From: Pseudomonas sp. Irchel s3b2
GTDB taxonomy: Bacteria; Pseudomonadota; Gammaproteobacteria; Pseudomonadales; Pseudomonadaceae
Assembly: GCF_900187445.1 (NCBI RefSeq)
Contig: NZ_FYEB01000001.1
Span: 930,001 to 994,000, forward strand
Length of the DNA: 64,000 nt
Direction: 5' to 3'
In this document: positions 21,721 to 30,980 of the stretch, piece after piece
Position numbering within the stretch: the stretch's first letter is position 1
How the letters are laid out: every line of letters starts with the position of its first letter
Notes under the pieces: model-generated
The model's database searches: none
What the model saw: the letters and a program-made list of their open reading frames with translations, nothing else
Told to the model about the DNA's origin: nothing
Translations under genes and position numbers: made by a program

Positions 21721-22608
21721 TTACAGGGGCGTTGGCGGGCTTCGGTGTTTCGGCAGTTCGATCCGCTCACTTTCCCCCGGCACTGTCGGCCAATCCCCGG
21801 CCGCCCAGCGCCGACGGGCCTCATCGATCAATGCCGGATCGCTGGCCACGAAATTCCAGTTGATCCGTCGCGGTCCATCCAGTGGCGCTCCGCCAAAGAG
21901 CACGGCATGACAGTCGCTCTCGGCAAACAGTGTCATCTCTTCCCCGGCTGGCAGCACCACTAGCGTGTAGCGCTCCAGCAGCTCGCCATCAAGCTGCGCC
22001 TCGCCGCTCAACACATACAGCGCCCGTTCTTCATGCTCGGTGGGAATCAGCAATGTGGTCGCCGTTTGCAGGTTCAATTCGGCATACAACGTAGGAGAAA
22101 GCACCGGGACCGGCGATTCGAGGCAAAAGCCTGACCCGGCGATCATGCGTATCTTCACGCCAAGGTTATCGCTGACTGGCAGCGTGTCAGCCGGATGGTG
22201 GCTGTAATGTCCCGGGCCGTGTTCACGATCCTTGGGCGAAGCCAGCCAGATCTGTAAGCCGTGCAGGGTAAAGCCGCTTTCTTTCAAGGCTTCGGGCGTG
22301 CGTTCGACGTGGGCAATTGCGCTACCCGCCGTCATCCAGCTGACATCGCCGGCATTCACCACCTGATCGGAACCGAGGCTGTCCTTGTGCTGGATTTGCC
22401 CTTCGAACAGGTAGGTGAGGGTGGACAGGCCGATGTGCGGGTGCTGACGGATGTTCATGCCTTTGCCCGCTGGGTAACGGGTTTCGAGCATGTGGTCGAA
22501 AAACACGAAAGGTCCGACGTTGCGGCATTTGGCTGATGGCAACGGGCGAAGAATCGGCTGGCCTTCGACATCTTCGGCGCGAGGGCGGATCACGAGCGGA
22601 GTGTTCAT
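21721..22608 (-). CDS. Pirin family protein (bicupin)
   Basis: 295-residue bicupin. The N-terminal cupin has the metal-site pattern RQHPHIGLSTLTYLFEG with two His, and a later His/Glu (AGSAIAHVERTPE), as in iron-binding pirins. Some members have quercetinase activity; others act in regulation. The C-terminal cupin (from about residue 175) is more divergent. ATG at 22606-22608 (MNTPLVIRPR) is preferred over an in-frame start 26 codons upstream, because the family begins there. The next gene upstream, also minus strand, is 61 bp away and may be co-transcribed. Confidence 0.9.
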   Translation of the reverse strand: MNTPLVIRPRAEDVEGQPILRPLPSAKCRNVGPFVFFDHMLETRYPAGKGMNIRQHPHIGLSTLTYLFEGQIQHKDSLGSDQVVNAGDVSWMTAGSAIAHVERTPEALKESGFTLHGLQIWLASPKDREHGPGHYSHHPADTLPVSDNLGVKIRMIAGSGFCLESPVPVLSPTLYAELNLQTATTLLIPTEHEERALYVLSGEAQLDGELLERYTLVVLPAGEEMTLFAESDCHAVLFGGAPLDGPRRINWNFVASDPALIDEARRRWAAGDWPTVPGESERIELPKHRSPPTPL

Positions 22609-22669
22609 GGTGCGTTCCAGGCTGAGCGGGTGACGCTGGGAGCATAACCCGCTTGCACAGCCCTTGCCG

Positions 22670-23086
22670 CTATTGGCTGAAGGCACCTTCGGACAGATGG
22701 GTTTCGATACTGATATCGGAAGTGGTCATCAGCTTGTGTACCGGGCAGCGGTCGGCCACGCGGTGCAGTTCGTCACGCTGGGCGTCGGTGAGCACACCCT
22801 TGAGCGTGAGTTCGACGTGCAGGGCGTATTTGCCTTTCTGCTCTTCACTGTTGTCGCGCGTGACCTCAACTTCTACGCCCGTCAGCGGGATGTCCTTTTT
22901 CCTGGCATACATTTTCAGCGTCAGGGCTTTACAGGCACCGAGGGCTGCGTCGAAGTAGTCGTGTGGTTCAGGTGCGGTGCCTTCGCCGCCAGAGGTTTTC
23001 GCCACATCGGCAAAGAGTTCGTGGTCATCGATCTGGACGCTGTGACGAAAACCTTCGGCGGAGACGGTATTGACGGTAACAGTCAT
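22670..23086 (-). CDS. OsmC-like peroxiredoxin-related protein
   Basis: 138 residues of the OsmC/YhfA fold. The peroxidatic-type Cys is in DAALGACKALTLKMYA and the second in HRVADRCPVHKLM; both Cys of the family are present. Likely a small thiol-dependent hydroperoxide reductase. It precedes the pirin gene on the same strand. The organic substrate is unknown. Confidence 0.88.
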   Translation of the reverse strand: MTVTVNTVSAEGFRHSVQIDDHELFADVAKTSGGEGTAPEPHDYFDAALGACKALTLKMYARKKDIPLTGVEVEVTRDNSEEQKGKYALHVELTLKGVLTDAQRDELHRVADRCPVHKLMTTSDISIETHLSEGAFSQ

Positions 23087-23151
23087 GGGAAACCTCGCAG
23101 GTAACAGGAAAAGTCATTCGATCAAAAAAGACCCTGAATTTATAGAGCATT

Positions 23152-23244
23152 CCTGTAGGAGCGAGGCTTGCCCGCGAAGAATGCACCGCGGTTATTGGGT
23201 ATTACGCGTCATCGTTCTTCGCGGGCAAGCCTCGCTCCTACAGG
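23152..23244. repeat. REP doublet (REPIN)
   Basis: Opposed copies at 23152-23181 and 23215-23244 between the divergent OsmC-like and DUF3859-like genes, with a spacer of about 33 bp. Confidence 0.9.
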
Positions 23245-23306
23245 TTGTCATCGTCCTGTCACCCCGGCGTCATACCCTCGCGCTCATCTCAATCAAGGAG
23301 CGCACC

Positions 23307-23771
23307 ATGCACCTCACCCGTTTAACCGCCTTGGCCACATTGATGCTCGTGAGTGGTCTGGCCAGTGCCGAAGTCCGCGTCGAAGGCCCGGTGGAATACG
23401 GCGTGTTCGCTGGCCCGAAAGCCGAACTGCAATCGGGCGAGCGAGTTTTGCGCCGCAGCAATGAACAGATCCAGCAGGCCGAAATCGTCCCGGCGAAACT
23501 GGGAACCAAGTTCGGGATGCGTTACCAGTTGGCCGGCAAGGTCGCCGAAGACCAGCCGCTGACGTTGCTCTATTTCACGCCGGGCATTCGCACCCCGGAT
23601 GGTGAGCGTCACGACAAACTGGAGGTGACCCAGAAACTGGTGCCAGGCGCTCCGCAAGACTTGATGGCTTTCGAGTTCACGGAAAGTCACGAAGTCGTTC
23701 CCGGTGAATGGCGTTTCATGGTGTTCCAGGGCGACCGTCTACTGGCTCAGCAGCGCTTTACCGTGCGCTGA
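23307..23771 (+). CDS. Exported DUF3859-like protein
   Basis: 154 residues with a cleavable signal peptide (MHLTRLTALATLMLVSGLASA, cut before EVRVEG). The mature domain is a predicted beta-rich single domain, with GKVAEDQPLTLLYFTPGIR and a C-terminal GEWRFMVFQGDRLLAQQ like an Ig-type sandwich. It matches my memory of DUF3859 proteins of proteobacteria, function unknown. ATG 23307 follows CAAGGAG. Upstream in-frame codons would read through the REP doublet and are not part of the gene. Confidence 0.78.
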   Translation: MHLTRLTALATLMLVSGLASAEVRVEGPVEYGVFAGPKAELQSGERVLRRSNEQIQQAEIVPAKLGTKFGMRYQLAGKVAEDQPLTLLYFTPGIRTPDGERHDKLEVTQKLVPGAPQDLMAFEFTESHEVVPGEWRFMVFQGDRLLAQQRFTVR

Positions 23772-23827
23772 TCGTTCCTGTCAGACGAACGCGGGCAAGC
23801 GACAATGCCAGTCAGTTAAGCGAAATT

Positions 23828-23921
23828 CCTGTAGGAGCGAGCTTGCTCGCGAAGACGGCAGTACAGTCAATATTGATGTCGCCTGATATACCGCTTTCGC
23901 GATCAAGCTCGCTCCTACAGG
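23828..23921. repeat. Variant REP doublet
   Basis: Opposed copies at 23828-23854 and 23895-23921 with core GAGCGAGCTTGCTCGCGAAG. This differs from the main GCTTGCCC type by an altered loop and stem, so at least two REP subtypes coexist. Confidence 0.88.
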
Positions 23922-23974
23922 CATTGGGGCAAGCCCGTTCCCACAGGGGATCTGGGGTGCCAAGTTAACCGACG

Positions 23975-24004
23975 AAAAAAAGCCCCGCATTTGCGGGGCT
24001 TTCA
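23975..24004 (-). terminator. Terminator of the purMN-DUF3108 unit
   Basis: On the minus strand, AAAGCCCCGC, short loop, GCGGGGCTTTTTTT, 12 bases after the stop of the DUF3108-type gene. Confidence 0.9.
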
Positions 24005-24015
24005 TGTTGTGCGGA

Positions 24016-24729
24016 TCAGCTGCCTTTGACCGTCTTGCCGTTGACCGTACCGTCGAGGAGCATGATGTTGTACTCCTTGCCGTCGGTTTCGACTTGTTGC
24101 AGACGGACCAGCAGGTAATCCCAGTCCTTGGCGAACCACAGTACGGTGATGCGCTTGCTTTGTGTCGGGTCGCGCACGCGCTCGACCTTGATCGCATCGA
24201 TCTGGCCAGCCTTGGTGTCGACTTTCTCCGAGCCCAGCACGCGGAAGTCATAGGTATCGACTTCGCCGTCATCGACGACCTGATAGCTCATGCTTTTCTT
24301 GCCGGCGGCCACGTCATGCTGCAGCGCCAGTTGATAGGTGGATTTGTCGACCATGCCGCGGTTGAGCGGCAGTTTGACCGCGTCGCCGCGATCGGTGCCG
24401 GTGACCATCTTGTTGGCCCAGTCGAAGTCCAGATCAGCCTTCTTGGCTTTGCCCAGGCCACCGCGTTCGAAGTGATAGGACTGCGGCAGCAGCGTGTCCT
24501 TGTCCAGGGTCAGGGTGCTTTCTTCAGTCAGGCTGGCGATCATCATCGACGCCTTGAAGCTGAGTTTCCAGACGCCGTTGGCTCCCTTGGTCAGGCTGCG
24601 TTCGGCGGTGCCGCTCATGGGCAGCTGTTTCCAGTCGGCGGTGTAGCTGGCGGAGAAGGGTTGAAGGTCTGCGGCCTGCGCAAACGGCAGGGCGAACAGA
24701 GCGCAAGCGAAGAGCAGGGCGCGACGCAT
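24016..24729 (-). CDS. DUF3108-type periplasmic protein
   Basis: 237 residues with a signal peptide (ending AQAADLQPFSASY). The mature part looks like the lipocalin-like beta-rich DUF3108 domain: ASYTADWKQLPMSGTAERSL, followed by many alternating strands and the WFAKDWDYLLVRLQQ ending. Function unknown; some related proteins lie in cell-envelope contexts. It follows purN by 8 bp, so it is probably the third gene of the purM-purN transcript, an unexplained but conserved arrangement as I recall it from other pseudomonads. Confidence 0.8.
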   Translation of the reverse strand: MRRALLFACALFALPFAQAADLQPFSASYTADWKQLPMSGTAERSLTKGANGVWKLSFKASMMIASLTEESTLTLDKDTLLPQSYHFERGGLGKAKKADLDFDWANKMVTGTDRGDAVKLPLNRGMVDKSTYQLALQHDVAAGKKSMSYQVVDDGEVDTYDFRVLGSEKVDTKAGQIDAIKVERVRDPTQSKRITVLWFAKDWDYLLVRLQQVETDGKEYNIMLLDGTVNGKTVKGS

Positions 24730-24737
24730 AAAATCTC

Positions 24738-25388
24738 CTAGGTTCGAATCAAGTGGCCGCTGGCCGCGAGTAACTGTCCGTCCAGTAAAGCACCTTGTTC
24801 ACCGAGTGATAAACGACCTTCAGCAAACCAGCGTACGGCCATCGGGTAGATCAGGTGTTCCTGGGTATGGACTCGCTGCGCCAGACTCTGCGGCGAATCG
24901 TGCAACTCTACCGGTATTACTGCCTGTACGACCAGTGGTCCACCATCGAGTTCCTCGGTGACGAAGTGCACGGAGCAGCCATGTTCAGTATCGCCGGCCT
25001 CCAGCGCGCGCTCATGGGTATGTAACCCTTTGTATTTGGGCAGCAGCGAGGGATGGATATTGAGCAGGCGACCCTGATAGTGGCGCACGAAGTCAGCGCT
25101 GAGAATGCGCATGAAACCGGCCAGTACCACGAGTTTGGGGTTGAAGGCGTCGATCAGTTCGATCAGCGCGGCATCGAAGGCCTCGCGACCTTCGAAAGCC
25201 TTGTGATCCAGGGTGCGGGTGTCGATACCCGCGTCCCTGGCGCGTTGCAGGCCGTAGGCGTCGGCGCGGTTGGAAATCACCGCAGCGATGCGGGCCGGGC
25301 TGTCGCCGGTCCGCGTGCTGTCGATCAAAGCCTGCAAGTTACTGCCGGTGCCGGACAACAGCACCACCACATCACAGGTTTTAGGCAT
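24738..25388 (-). CDS. purN: Phosphoribosylglycinamide formyltransferase
   Basis: Third step of purine synthesis: transfers formyl from 10-formyl-THF to GAR. 216 residues. N-terminal LLSGTGSNLQALID binds the ribose phosphate; AGFMRILSADFV and NIHPSLLPKYKGLHTHERAL carry the catalytic Asn/His, with the third catalytic Asp in EELDGGPLVVQ. Its start overlaps the stop of purM at base 25388, giving coupled translation of steps 5 and 3 of the pathway. Confidence 0.97.
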   Translation of the reverse strand: MPKTCDVVVLLSGTGSNLQALIDSTRTGDSPARIAAVISNRADAYGLQRARDAGIDTRTLDHKAFEGREAFDAALIELIDAFNPKLVVLAGFMRILSADFVRHYQGRLLNIHPSLLPKYKGLHTHERALEAGDTEHGCSVHFVTEELDGGPLVVQAVIPVELHDSPQSLAQRVHTQEHLIYPMAVRWFAEGRLSLGEQGALLDGQLLAASGHLIRT

Positions 25389-26446
25389 CAGTGAGCCTTG
25401 AGGTTCTTCAGTTCAACCTGGGCCGCGCCTTCGGCAGCGGTGGCGATCTGACCGATGACCCAAGGCTGCTCGCCGGCTTCACGCAGCACGTTCAGCGCGG
25501 TTTCAACGTGCTCTTGAGCAACGCAGATGACCATGCCGACGCCGCAGTTCAGCACGCGGTGCATTTCGTTTTCGTCGACGTTGCCTTTCTCTTGCAGCCA
25601 GTCGAACACGGCAGGACGAGTCCAGCTAGCAACGTCAACCACCGCTTGTGCGCCTTTTGGCAGAACGCGCGGGATGTTGTCCAGCAGGCCACCACCGGTG
25701 ATGTGGGCCATGGCTTTGACGGCACCGGTGTCCTTGATCAGCTTGAGCAACGGCTTCACGTAGATGCGGGTCGGGGCCATCAGCAGGTCGGTCAGCGGTT
25801 TGCCGTCGAGCTGGATGTTTTCGATGTCTGCACCGGACACTTCGATGATCTTGCGGATCAGCGAGTAGCCGTTGGAGTGCGGGCCGGAAGACGGCAGGGC
25901 GAGCAGGGCATCGCCGGCAGCGACTTTAGAACCGTCGATGATTTCGGCTTTTTCCACGACGCCGACGCAGAAGCCAGCCAGGTCGTAGTCTTCGCCTTCG
26001 TACATGCCAGGCATTTCAGCGGTTTCGCCGCCGACCAGGGAGCAGCCGGACAGTTCACAGCCTGCGCCGATGCCGGTCACGACCTGGGTCGCGGTTTCGA
26101 CGTTCAGTTTGCCGGTGGCGTAGTAGTCGAGGAAGAACAGCGGTTCGGCGCCACAGACCACCAGGTCGTTCACGCACATGGCAACCAGGTCGATGCCGAT
26201 GCTGTCGTGCTTGTTCAGGTTCAGCGCCAGGCGCAGCTTGGTGCCGACGCCGTCAGTGCCCGATACCAGTACCGGTTGCTTGTAACCGGCCGGGATTTCG
26301 CAGAGGGCGCCGAAACCGCCCAGGCCGCCCATGACTTCCGGGCGCGCAGTGCGCTTGGCGACGCTCTTGATGCGTTCGACCAATGCTTCACCGGCGTCGA
26401 TGTCTACACCGGCGTCCTTGTAGCTCAGGGAGGGTTGCTTGCTCAT
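25388..26446 (-). CDS. purM: Phosphoribosylformylglycinamidine cyclo-ligase (AIR synthase)
   Basis: Fifth step of purine synthesis, ATP-dependent closure of FGAM to aminoimidazole ribotide. 352 residues. Signature stretches: [20 protein letters not shown] at the N-terminus, [30 protein letters not shown] and [16 protein letters not shown]. It heads a minus-strand unit purM-purN-DUF3108. No PurR-like operator was recognised in the upstream gap. Confidence 0.98.
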   Translation of the reverse strand: MSKQPSLSYKDAGVDIDAGEALVERIKSVAKRTARPEVMGGLGGFGALCEIPAGYKQPVLVSGTDGVGTKLRLALNLNKHDSIGIDLVAMCVNDLVVCGAEPLFFLDYYATGKLNVETATQVVTGIGAGCELSGCSLVGGETAEMPGMYEGEDYDLAGFCVGVVEKAEIIDGSKVAAGDALLALPSSGPHSNGYSLIRKIIEVSGADIENIQLDGKPLTDLLMAPTRIYVKPLLKLIKDTGAVKAMAHITGGGLLDNIPRVLPKGAQAVVDVASWTRPAVFDWLQEKGNVDENEMHRVLNCGVGMVICVAQEHVETALNVLREAGEQPWVIGQIATAAEGAAQVELKNLKAH

Positions 26447-26838
26447 GATCCAGGCCTTTAGGGGGGATTCAGGGGGTAACGACCGAGTCCAGTGGGGCCA
26501 CTGAAGCTGGCGAAGGGCAATTGCCGTACGCGAATTTCAGGGTGCCCGGCTGTTGCCGGTCTGCGAAGGCGCGCGATTTTATCAGGCTTGAGGGGCAGCG
26601 GCCATCCTCGTGCCGACGGGTAGAGGCATATCGCGCTAAAAAAATCGATATTGCTCGTATTGGTGGCGTCCCGCATGGCTGTATAAGGTATCGACGCTAA
26701 CCGTCTATCGTTATGTCAATGCGAAAACTTAACGTGATCGTGTGAATGTTTTGCTTGAGCGTGTGGTCACAGCCTAGCTCAATCGTCTTCATGTTCATGC
26801 GGTTTGGTCCAGCCGCTCTTGTCGTCAGGAATCTTTTT
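26447..26838. other. Gene-free gap between divergent purM and DUF2066-type gene
   Basis: 392 bp. A perfect TTGACA on the minus strand (26714-26719) could be a -35 for purM, but I find no -10 at normal spacing. Short open frames here have no family resemblance. Probably leader and promoter DNA for the two divergent units. Confidence 0.5.
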
Positions 26839-27897
26839 ATGCGTTTTCTTAAATGCTTGTTCGTAGGCTGTTTATCCATGGTCAGCCTGACCAGCCATGC
26901 CGAAACAGTCAAAAGCCTCTATCAGGTGCGCGAACCTGTCAGCAGTCAGACACCGGAGGAGCGCGATCAGGCGACTCAGCGGGCGCTGGATACGTTGGTG
27001 TTGCGCCTGACCGGCGACCCCAAGGCTGCGCAGAACCCGGGTCTGGCGGCCGTGCGCAAAGATCCTCAGCAGATCATCAGTCAGTTCGGTTACGACGCCG
27101 GGCCGCCGCAAGTGCTGAAAGTCGATTTCGATCCGGCCACCACCGAACAGGCCTTGCGGCGTGCCGGGTTGGCCGTATGGGGCGCCAACCGGCCGTCGAT
27201 TCTCGGTTGGTGGTTGAACGATTCGGCCGAAGGGTCGAGCCTGGTCGGCGATGGTCAGGCCAGCGCTACGCCACTGCGTCGAGCGGCTCAACATCGTGGG
27301 CTGCCGCTGCGTTTGCCGCTGGCGGACCTGGATGAGCAGATTGTCGCCACGGCGCCGAATCTGGAAAGTGCAGACCCGGCGCCGCTGCGTGACGCATCCG
27401 ACCGATACAATGCTGACGCGTTACTGGCGGTGCATGCCCGTGAAGAGGGTGGCCAATGGCAAGCCAAGTGGCGTTTGTGGCTGGGCGATCAGAAAGAAGC
27501 GGGTAGCGTGCAGGGTGCCGATACCGCAGCGCTGGCTGATGCTGTGATGCTGGCGGTCAGCCAACGCCTGGCGCCGCGTTTTGTCGCCAAACCGGGTGCA
27601 TCGAGCGAGCAATTGCTGGAGGTGCAGGGGATGAACCTGGAACGTTATGCGACGCTCGGGCGTTTGCTGGAGCCTTTTGGCGCTCGCCTGCAAAGCGTTG
27701 ATGGTGACCGCGTGCTTTATCGGGTCAACGGCAGCCCCGATCAGCTGCGGGCGCAATTGTCTTTGGCCAAGTTGCAGGAAGTTCCGACTGGTGAGGCGCC
27801 GGCCTCCACGGCGCCTGTTCAACCCGTGGCGGCAGGCTCGACACCGGTCGCAGCGCCGGCGCCAGCCCCGACGCCGCAGTTACGTTTTCGCTGGTAG
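26839..27897 (+). CDS. DUF2066-type exported protein
   Basis: 352 residues with a signal peptide (MRFLKCLFVGCLSMVSLTSHA, cut before ETVKSLYQV). The first domain, VREPVSSQTPEERDQATQRA through TLVLRLTGDP, fits DUF2066. The C-terminus is a Pro/Ala-rich tail ending QLRFRW. A longer frame from 26746 adds 31 codons before the signal peptide and is rejected. Together with the downstream AI-2E-type transporter gene and hda it forms a plus-strand series that I recall as conserved beside purMN in Pseudomonas. Role unknown, probably envelope. Confidence 0.8.
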   Translation: MRFLKCLFVGCLSMVSLTSHAETVKSLYQVREPVSSQTPEERDQATQRALDTLVLRLTGDPKAAQNPGLAAVRKDPQQIISQFGYDAGPPQVLKVDFDPATTEQALRRAGLAVWGANRPSILGWWLNDSAEGSSLVGDGQASATPLRRAAQHRGLPLRLPLADLDEQIVATAPNLESADPAPLRDASDRYNADALLAVHAREEGGQWQAKWRLWLGDQKEAGSVQGADTAALADAVMLAVSQRLAPRFVAKPGASSEQLLEVQGMNLERYATLGRLLEPFGARLQSVDGDRVLYRVNGSPDQLRAQLSLAKLQEVPTGEAPASTAPVQPVAAGSTPVAAPAPAPTPQLRFRW

Positions 27898-27927
27898 TTT
27901 TTCCTTATATAGAAGCAGGAGTGGTAC

Positions 27928-29001
27928 ATGGCCGATACACGGCGTTGGTTCTGGCTCGGTGGGGTGGTCCTGCTTTGCGCGTTTGTTTACCTGTTGCACC
28001 CGATCCTGACGCCGTTCCTGGTGGCGCTGCTGCTGGCCTATCTGTTTGACCCGTTGGTGGATCGGCTGGAGAAGCACGGTCTGTCACGGACCTGGGGCGT
28101 GGTGGCGGTGTTCGCGTTGTTCACGCTGATCGTCACCGCGTTGCTGTTGGTGCTGGTGCCGATGCTCGCCAGGCAGCTGTTTCGTTTGTATGAATTGGCA
28201 CCGCAGATGCTCGACTGGTTGCAACACACCGCCGTGCCGTGGGCGCAATCGAAGATGGGGTTGTCGGACGGCTTCTGGAAGTTCGACAAGCTCAAGGCAG
28301 CGTTCAGTGCGCACATGGGCCAGACAACCGATGTGGTCGGCGTGGTGCTGAGTCAGGCGACGGCTTCCGGCCTTGCGCTGCTTGGCTGGCTGGCCAATCT
28401 GGTGCTGATTCCGGTGGTGAGTTTTTATCTGCTGCGCGACTGGGATCTGATGATGGCCAAGGTCCGCAGCCTGTTGCCACGCGATCGTGAAGTGCGCGTC
28501 ATGACCCTCGCCGGGGAATGCCATGAAGTGCTCGGGGCCTTCGTGCGCGGGCAGTTGCTGGTGATGTTGGCGCTAGGCGTGATCTACGCTGCTGGCTTGA
28601 TGATTGTCGGGCTGGAGCTGGGGTTGTTGATCGGTCTGATTGCCGGTCTGGCGGCGATCGTGCCGTACATGGGGTTCGTCATCGGGATTGGTGCGGCGTT
28701 GATTGCCGGTCTGTTCCAGTTCGGTGGCGATCTGTATCCCATGATCGGCATAGTCGCGGTGTTCATGGTCGGCCAGGCGCTGGAAGGTATGGTGCTGACG
28801 CCGTTGCTGGTGGGTGACCGGATCGGCTTGCACCCGGTGGCGGTGATCTTTGCGATCCTGGCTGGCGGTGAGTTGTTTGGTTTTACCGGCGTGCTGCTGG
28901 CATTGCCGGTGGCAGCGGTGATTATGGTCCTGGTGCGTCACATACATGATTTGTATAAGGATTCGGATATCTACGGCGGTGTCGACGAATCCACGCTGTA
29001 A
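27928..29001 (+). CDS. AI-2E family transporter (PerM/YdgG type)
   Basis: 357-residue inner-membrane protein with about eight hydrophobic spans: two at the N-terminus (14-60), one near 60-85, then a soluble stretch (90-140) and the C-terminal bundle with LAAIVPYMGFVIGIGAALIAG. The family includes AI-2 exporters and Na+/H+ antiporters, so substrate cannot be fixed. ATG 27928 follows GCAGGAG, 30 bp after the DUF2066-type stop. Confidence 0.88.
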   Translation: MADTRRWFWLGGVVLLCAFVYLLHPILTPFLVALLLAYLFDPLVDRLEKHGLSRTWGVVAVFALFTLIVTALLLVLVPMLARQLFRLYELAPQMLDWLQHTAVPWAQSKMGLSDGFWKFDKLKAAFSAHMGQTTDVVGVVLSQATASGLALLGWLANLVLIPVVSFYLLRDWDLMMAKVRSLLPRDREVRVMTLAGECHEVLGAFVRGQLLVMLALGVIYAAGLMIVGLELGLLIGLIAGLAAIVPYMGFVIGIGAALIAGLFQFGGDLYPMIGIVAVFMVGQALEGMVLTPLLVGDRIGLHPVAVIFAILAGGELFGFTGVLLALPVAAVIMVLVRHIHDLYKDSDIYGGVDESTL

Positions 29002-29231
29002 GGGTTTTTGATCGCTCATGACGGGCAGGCTGGTTTCGTGCCAGGTTTGCCCGTATCGCTCGCATGGCTGTCACATGCGCCGTCAAAGAAACTGTCATAA
29101 AACCAGTGTGTTAACGCAAACCTTTGATTTTGCTTGTGGTCTGTCGCATTGTGCGGTCAGCCTCACGGGTATAAACTTCGCAAACTTTACACAGAGGCCA
29201 CTAACGGTTCCTTTGGAACTGTTCAGTCAGC

Positions 29232-29936
29232 ATGAAACCGATTCAGCTGCCCCTAGGTGTGCGTCTGCGTGATGACGCTACCTTTATCAATTACTACCCA
29301 GGCGCCAATGCCGCTGCACTCGGCTATGTCGAGCGGCTCTGCGAAGCCGACGCCGGCTGGACGGAAAGCCTGATTTACCTCTGGGGCAAGGACGGGGTAG
29401 GGCGCACGCATTTGTTGCAGGCGGCCTGTCTGCGCTTCGAACAGTTGGGAGAGCCTGCGGTGTACCTGCCGTTGGCCGAGTTGCTGGACCGCGGCATCGA
29501 AATCCTCGACAACCTCGAACAATACGAACTGGTATGCCTGGACGATCTGCAGGCGGTCGCCGGCAAGGCGGATTGGGAAGAGGCGCTGTTCCATCTGTTC
29601 AATCGTCTACGTGACAGCGGCCGGCGTCTGCTGATCGCCGCCTCGACATCTCCGCGTGAGCTGCCGGTGAAGCTGGCAGACCTCAAGTCGCGGCTGACAC
29701 TGGCGCTGATTTTTCAGATGCGTCCACTCTCTGACGAAGACAAATTGCGTGCCTTGCAGTTGCGCGCATCCCGTCGCGGCCTGCACCTGACTGACGAAGT
29801 CGGGCATTTTATTTTGACCCGCGGTACCCGCAGCATGAGTGCGCTTTTCGAGCTGCTTGAACGCCTCGATCAGGCCTCCCTTCAGGCTCAGCGCAAACTG
29901 ACAATCCCGTTCCTGAAAGAAACCCTTGGTTGGTAA
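29232..29936 (+). CDS. hda: DnaA regulatory inactivator Hda
   Basis: AAA+ protein that, bound to the DNA-loaded sliding clamp, stimulates ATP hydrolysis by DnaA and stops re-initiation. 234 residues. The clamp-binding hexamer QLPLGV is at residues 4-9. The Walker A region reads WGKDGVGRTHLL, with Arg where most AAA+ proteins have Lys, as also in the E. coli protein. Walker B is LVCLDDLQAV, and the sensor 1/box VII Arg lies in LADLKSRLTLALIFQM. The lid domain ends at the stop. A 230-bp gap precedes the gene; I see nothing definite in it. Confidence 0.95.
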   Translation: MKPIQLPLGVRLRDDATFINYYPGANAAALGYVERLCEADAGWTESLIYLWGKDGVGRTHLLQAACLRFEQLGEPAVYLPLAELLDRGIEILDNLEQYELVCLDDLQAVAGKADWEEALFHLFNRLRDSGRRLLIAASTSPRELPVKLADLKSRLTLALIFQMRPLSDEDKLRALQLRASRRGLHLTDEVGHFILTRGTRSMSALFELLERLDQASLQAQRKLTIPFLKETLGW

Positions 29937-29962
29937 AAAAACCTGATCAACTTCAGGTTTTA
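29937..29962 (+). terminator. Terminator of hda
   Basis: AAAACCTGA, 5-nt loop, TTCAGGTTTT: a 9-bp stem with T-rich end directly after the stop. Confidence 0.75.
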
Positions 29963-30164
29963 CGCGGGTTCCGGCATATTCCAGGCGTCATCAAATCCGC
30001 TTTCCTGCCAGAGGGCAGGCTGCGCGAAGGTTCAAAATGGGCTTAAGCGCTTAGATGTAAACGAGAAACCGAGAAGTCACATAAAGATCGATTGAATTTG
30101 CAAATGAGGTTGATAGCGGGCATAGTCGCGGCTTCTTTTATAACTATCAGCCACGGTCGTGCCC

Positions 30165-30815
30165 ATGCTAAAGCGCTTCGCACCCCTCGTGCCTCTCGCA
30201 CTCGTCACCCTGTTGTTCGGTTGCGCTGCTCACTCTCCAGTGTCCCAGCAAGAGCCAAAACAGCAGGTTTCAAATTCAGTTACCGCGCAGTCTTCTTCCG
30301 TTCTTTTCCAGGAAGCTCTTTACCAAGACGGCGTAGCCACCGATAAAGAACTGGCAGACTTCGCCGGCGGCAAGTCATACCAGCTTCCAGTTCTAGCCGA
30401 CAGCATCCTCGAACGTGGCATGTCCCTGATCGGTACCCGTTACCGTTTCGGCGGCACCTCCGAGGCTGGTTTCGACTGCAGCGGCTTCATCGGCTATCTG
30501 TTTCGTGAAGAGGCCGGCATGAACCTGCCGCGCTCCACCCGCGAAATGATCAACGTTGACGCTCCTCTGGTTGCTCGCAGCGCCCTCAAGCCGGGTGACC
30601 TGCTGTTCTTCGCCACCAATGGTCGTCGCGGTCGTGTCAGTCACGCCGGGATCTACCTGGGTGACAACCAGTTCATCCACTCCAGCAGCCGCAAAAGCGG
30701 TGGTGTCCGGATCGATAGCCTGGGCGACAGCTACTGGAGCAAAACCTTTATCGAAGCCAAACGCGCACTCGCGATGGCGCCGGCTGCGGCTCCTATCGTC
30801 ACTGCACGCAAGTAA
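30165..30815 (+). CDS. NlpC/P60 family lipoprotein (first copy)
   Basis: 216 residues. The signal peptide ends at a Cys in TLLFGCAAHSP, consistent with a lipoprotein. After a variable linker, the NlpC/P60 domain (about 88-205) has the catalytic Cys in FDCSGFIGYLF, the His in VSHAGIYLG and a third polar residue near FIHSSS. It probably cleaves peptidoglycan stem peptides (D,L-endopeptidase) in the periplasm. I start at ATG 30165 (MLKRFAP); a GTG at 30159 is possible. A second, shorter homologue follows after 165 bp, suggesting tandem duplication. Confidence 0.9.
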   Translation: MLKRFAPLVPLALVTLLFGCAAHSPVSQQEPKQQVSNSVTAQSSSVLFQEALYQDGVATDKELADFAGGKSYQLPVLADSILERGMSLIGTRYRFGGTSEAGFDCSGFIGYLFREEAGMNLPRSTREMINVDAPLVARSALKPGDLLFFATNGRRGRVSHAGIYLGDNQFIHSSSRKSGGVRIDSLGDSYWSKTFIEAKRALAMAPAAAPIVTARK

Positions 30816-30897
30816 GCGTACGACTTGTAAGGCGAAGTTAAAGTCTTACTTGAAGTTTGCCGCGTAGCCGCTAGAATCCTGATCTATTATTGATGGC

Positions 30898-30932
30898 AAA
30901 CCGCCTGCGTTCTGCGCAGGCGGTTTTCTTTT
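30898..30932 (+). terminator. Terminator after the first NlpC/P60 gene
   Basis: AAACCGCCTGCG, TTCT loop, CGCAGGCGGTTT and a T-rich tail: a 12-bp perfect stem. Confidence 0.92.
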
Positions 30933-30980
30933 CTGCCTTCTCGGTGGAAAAAGCCGCAGCCAGATCAGGATGTTCTGTTT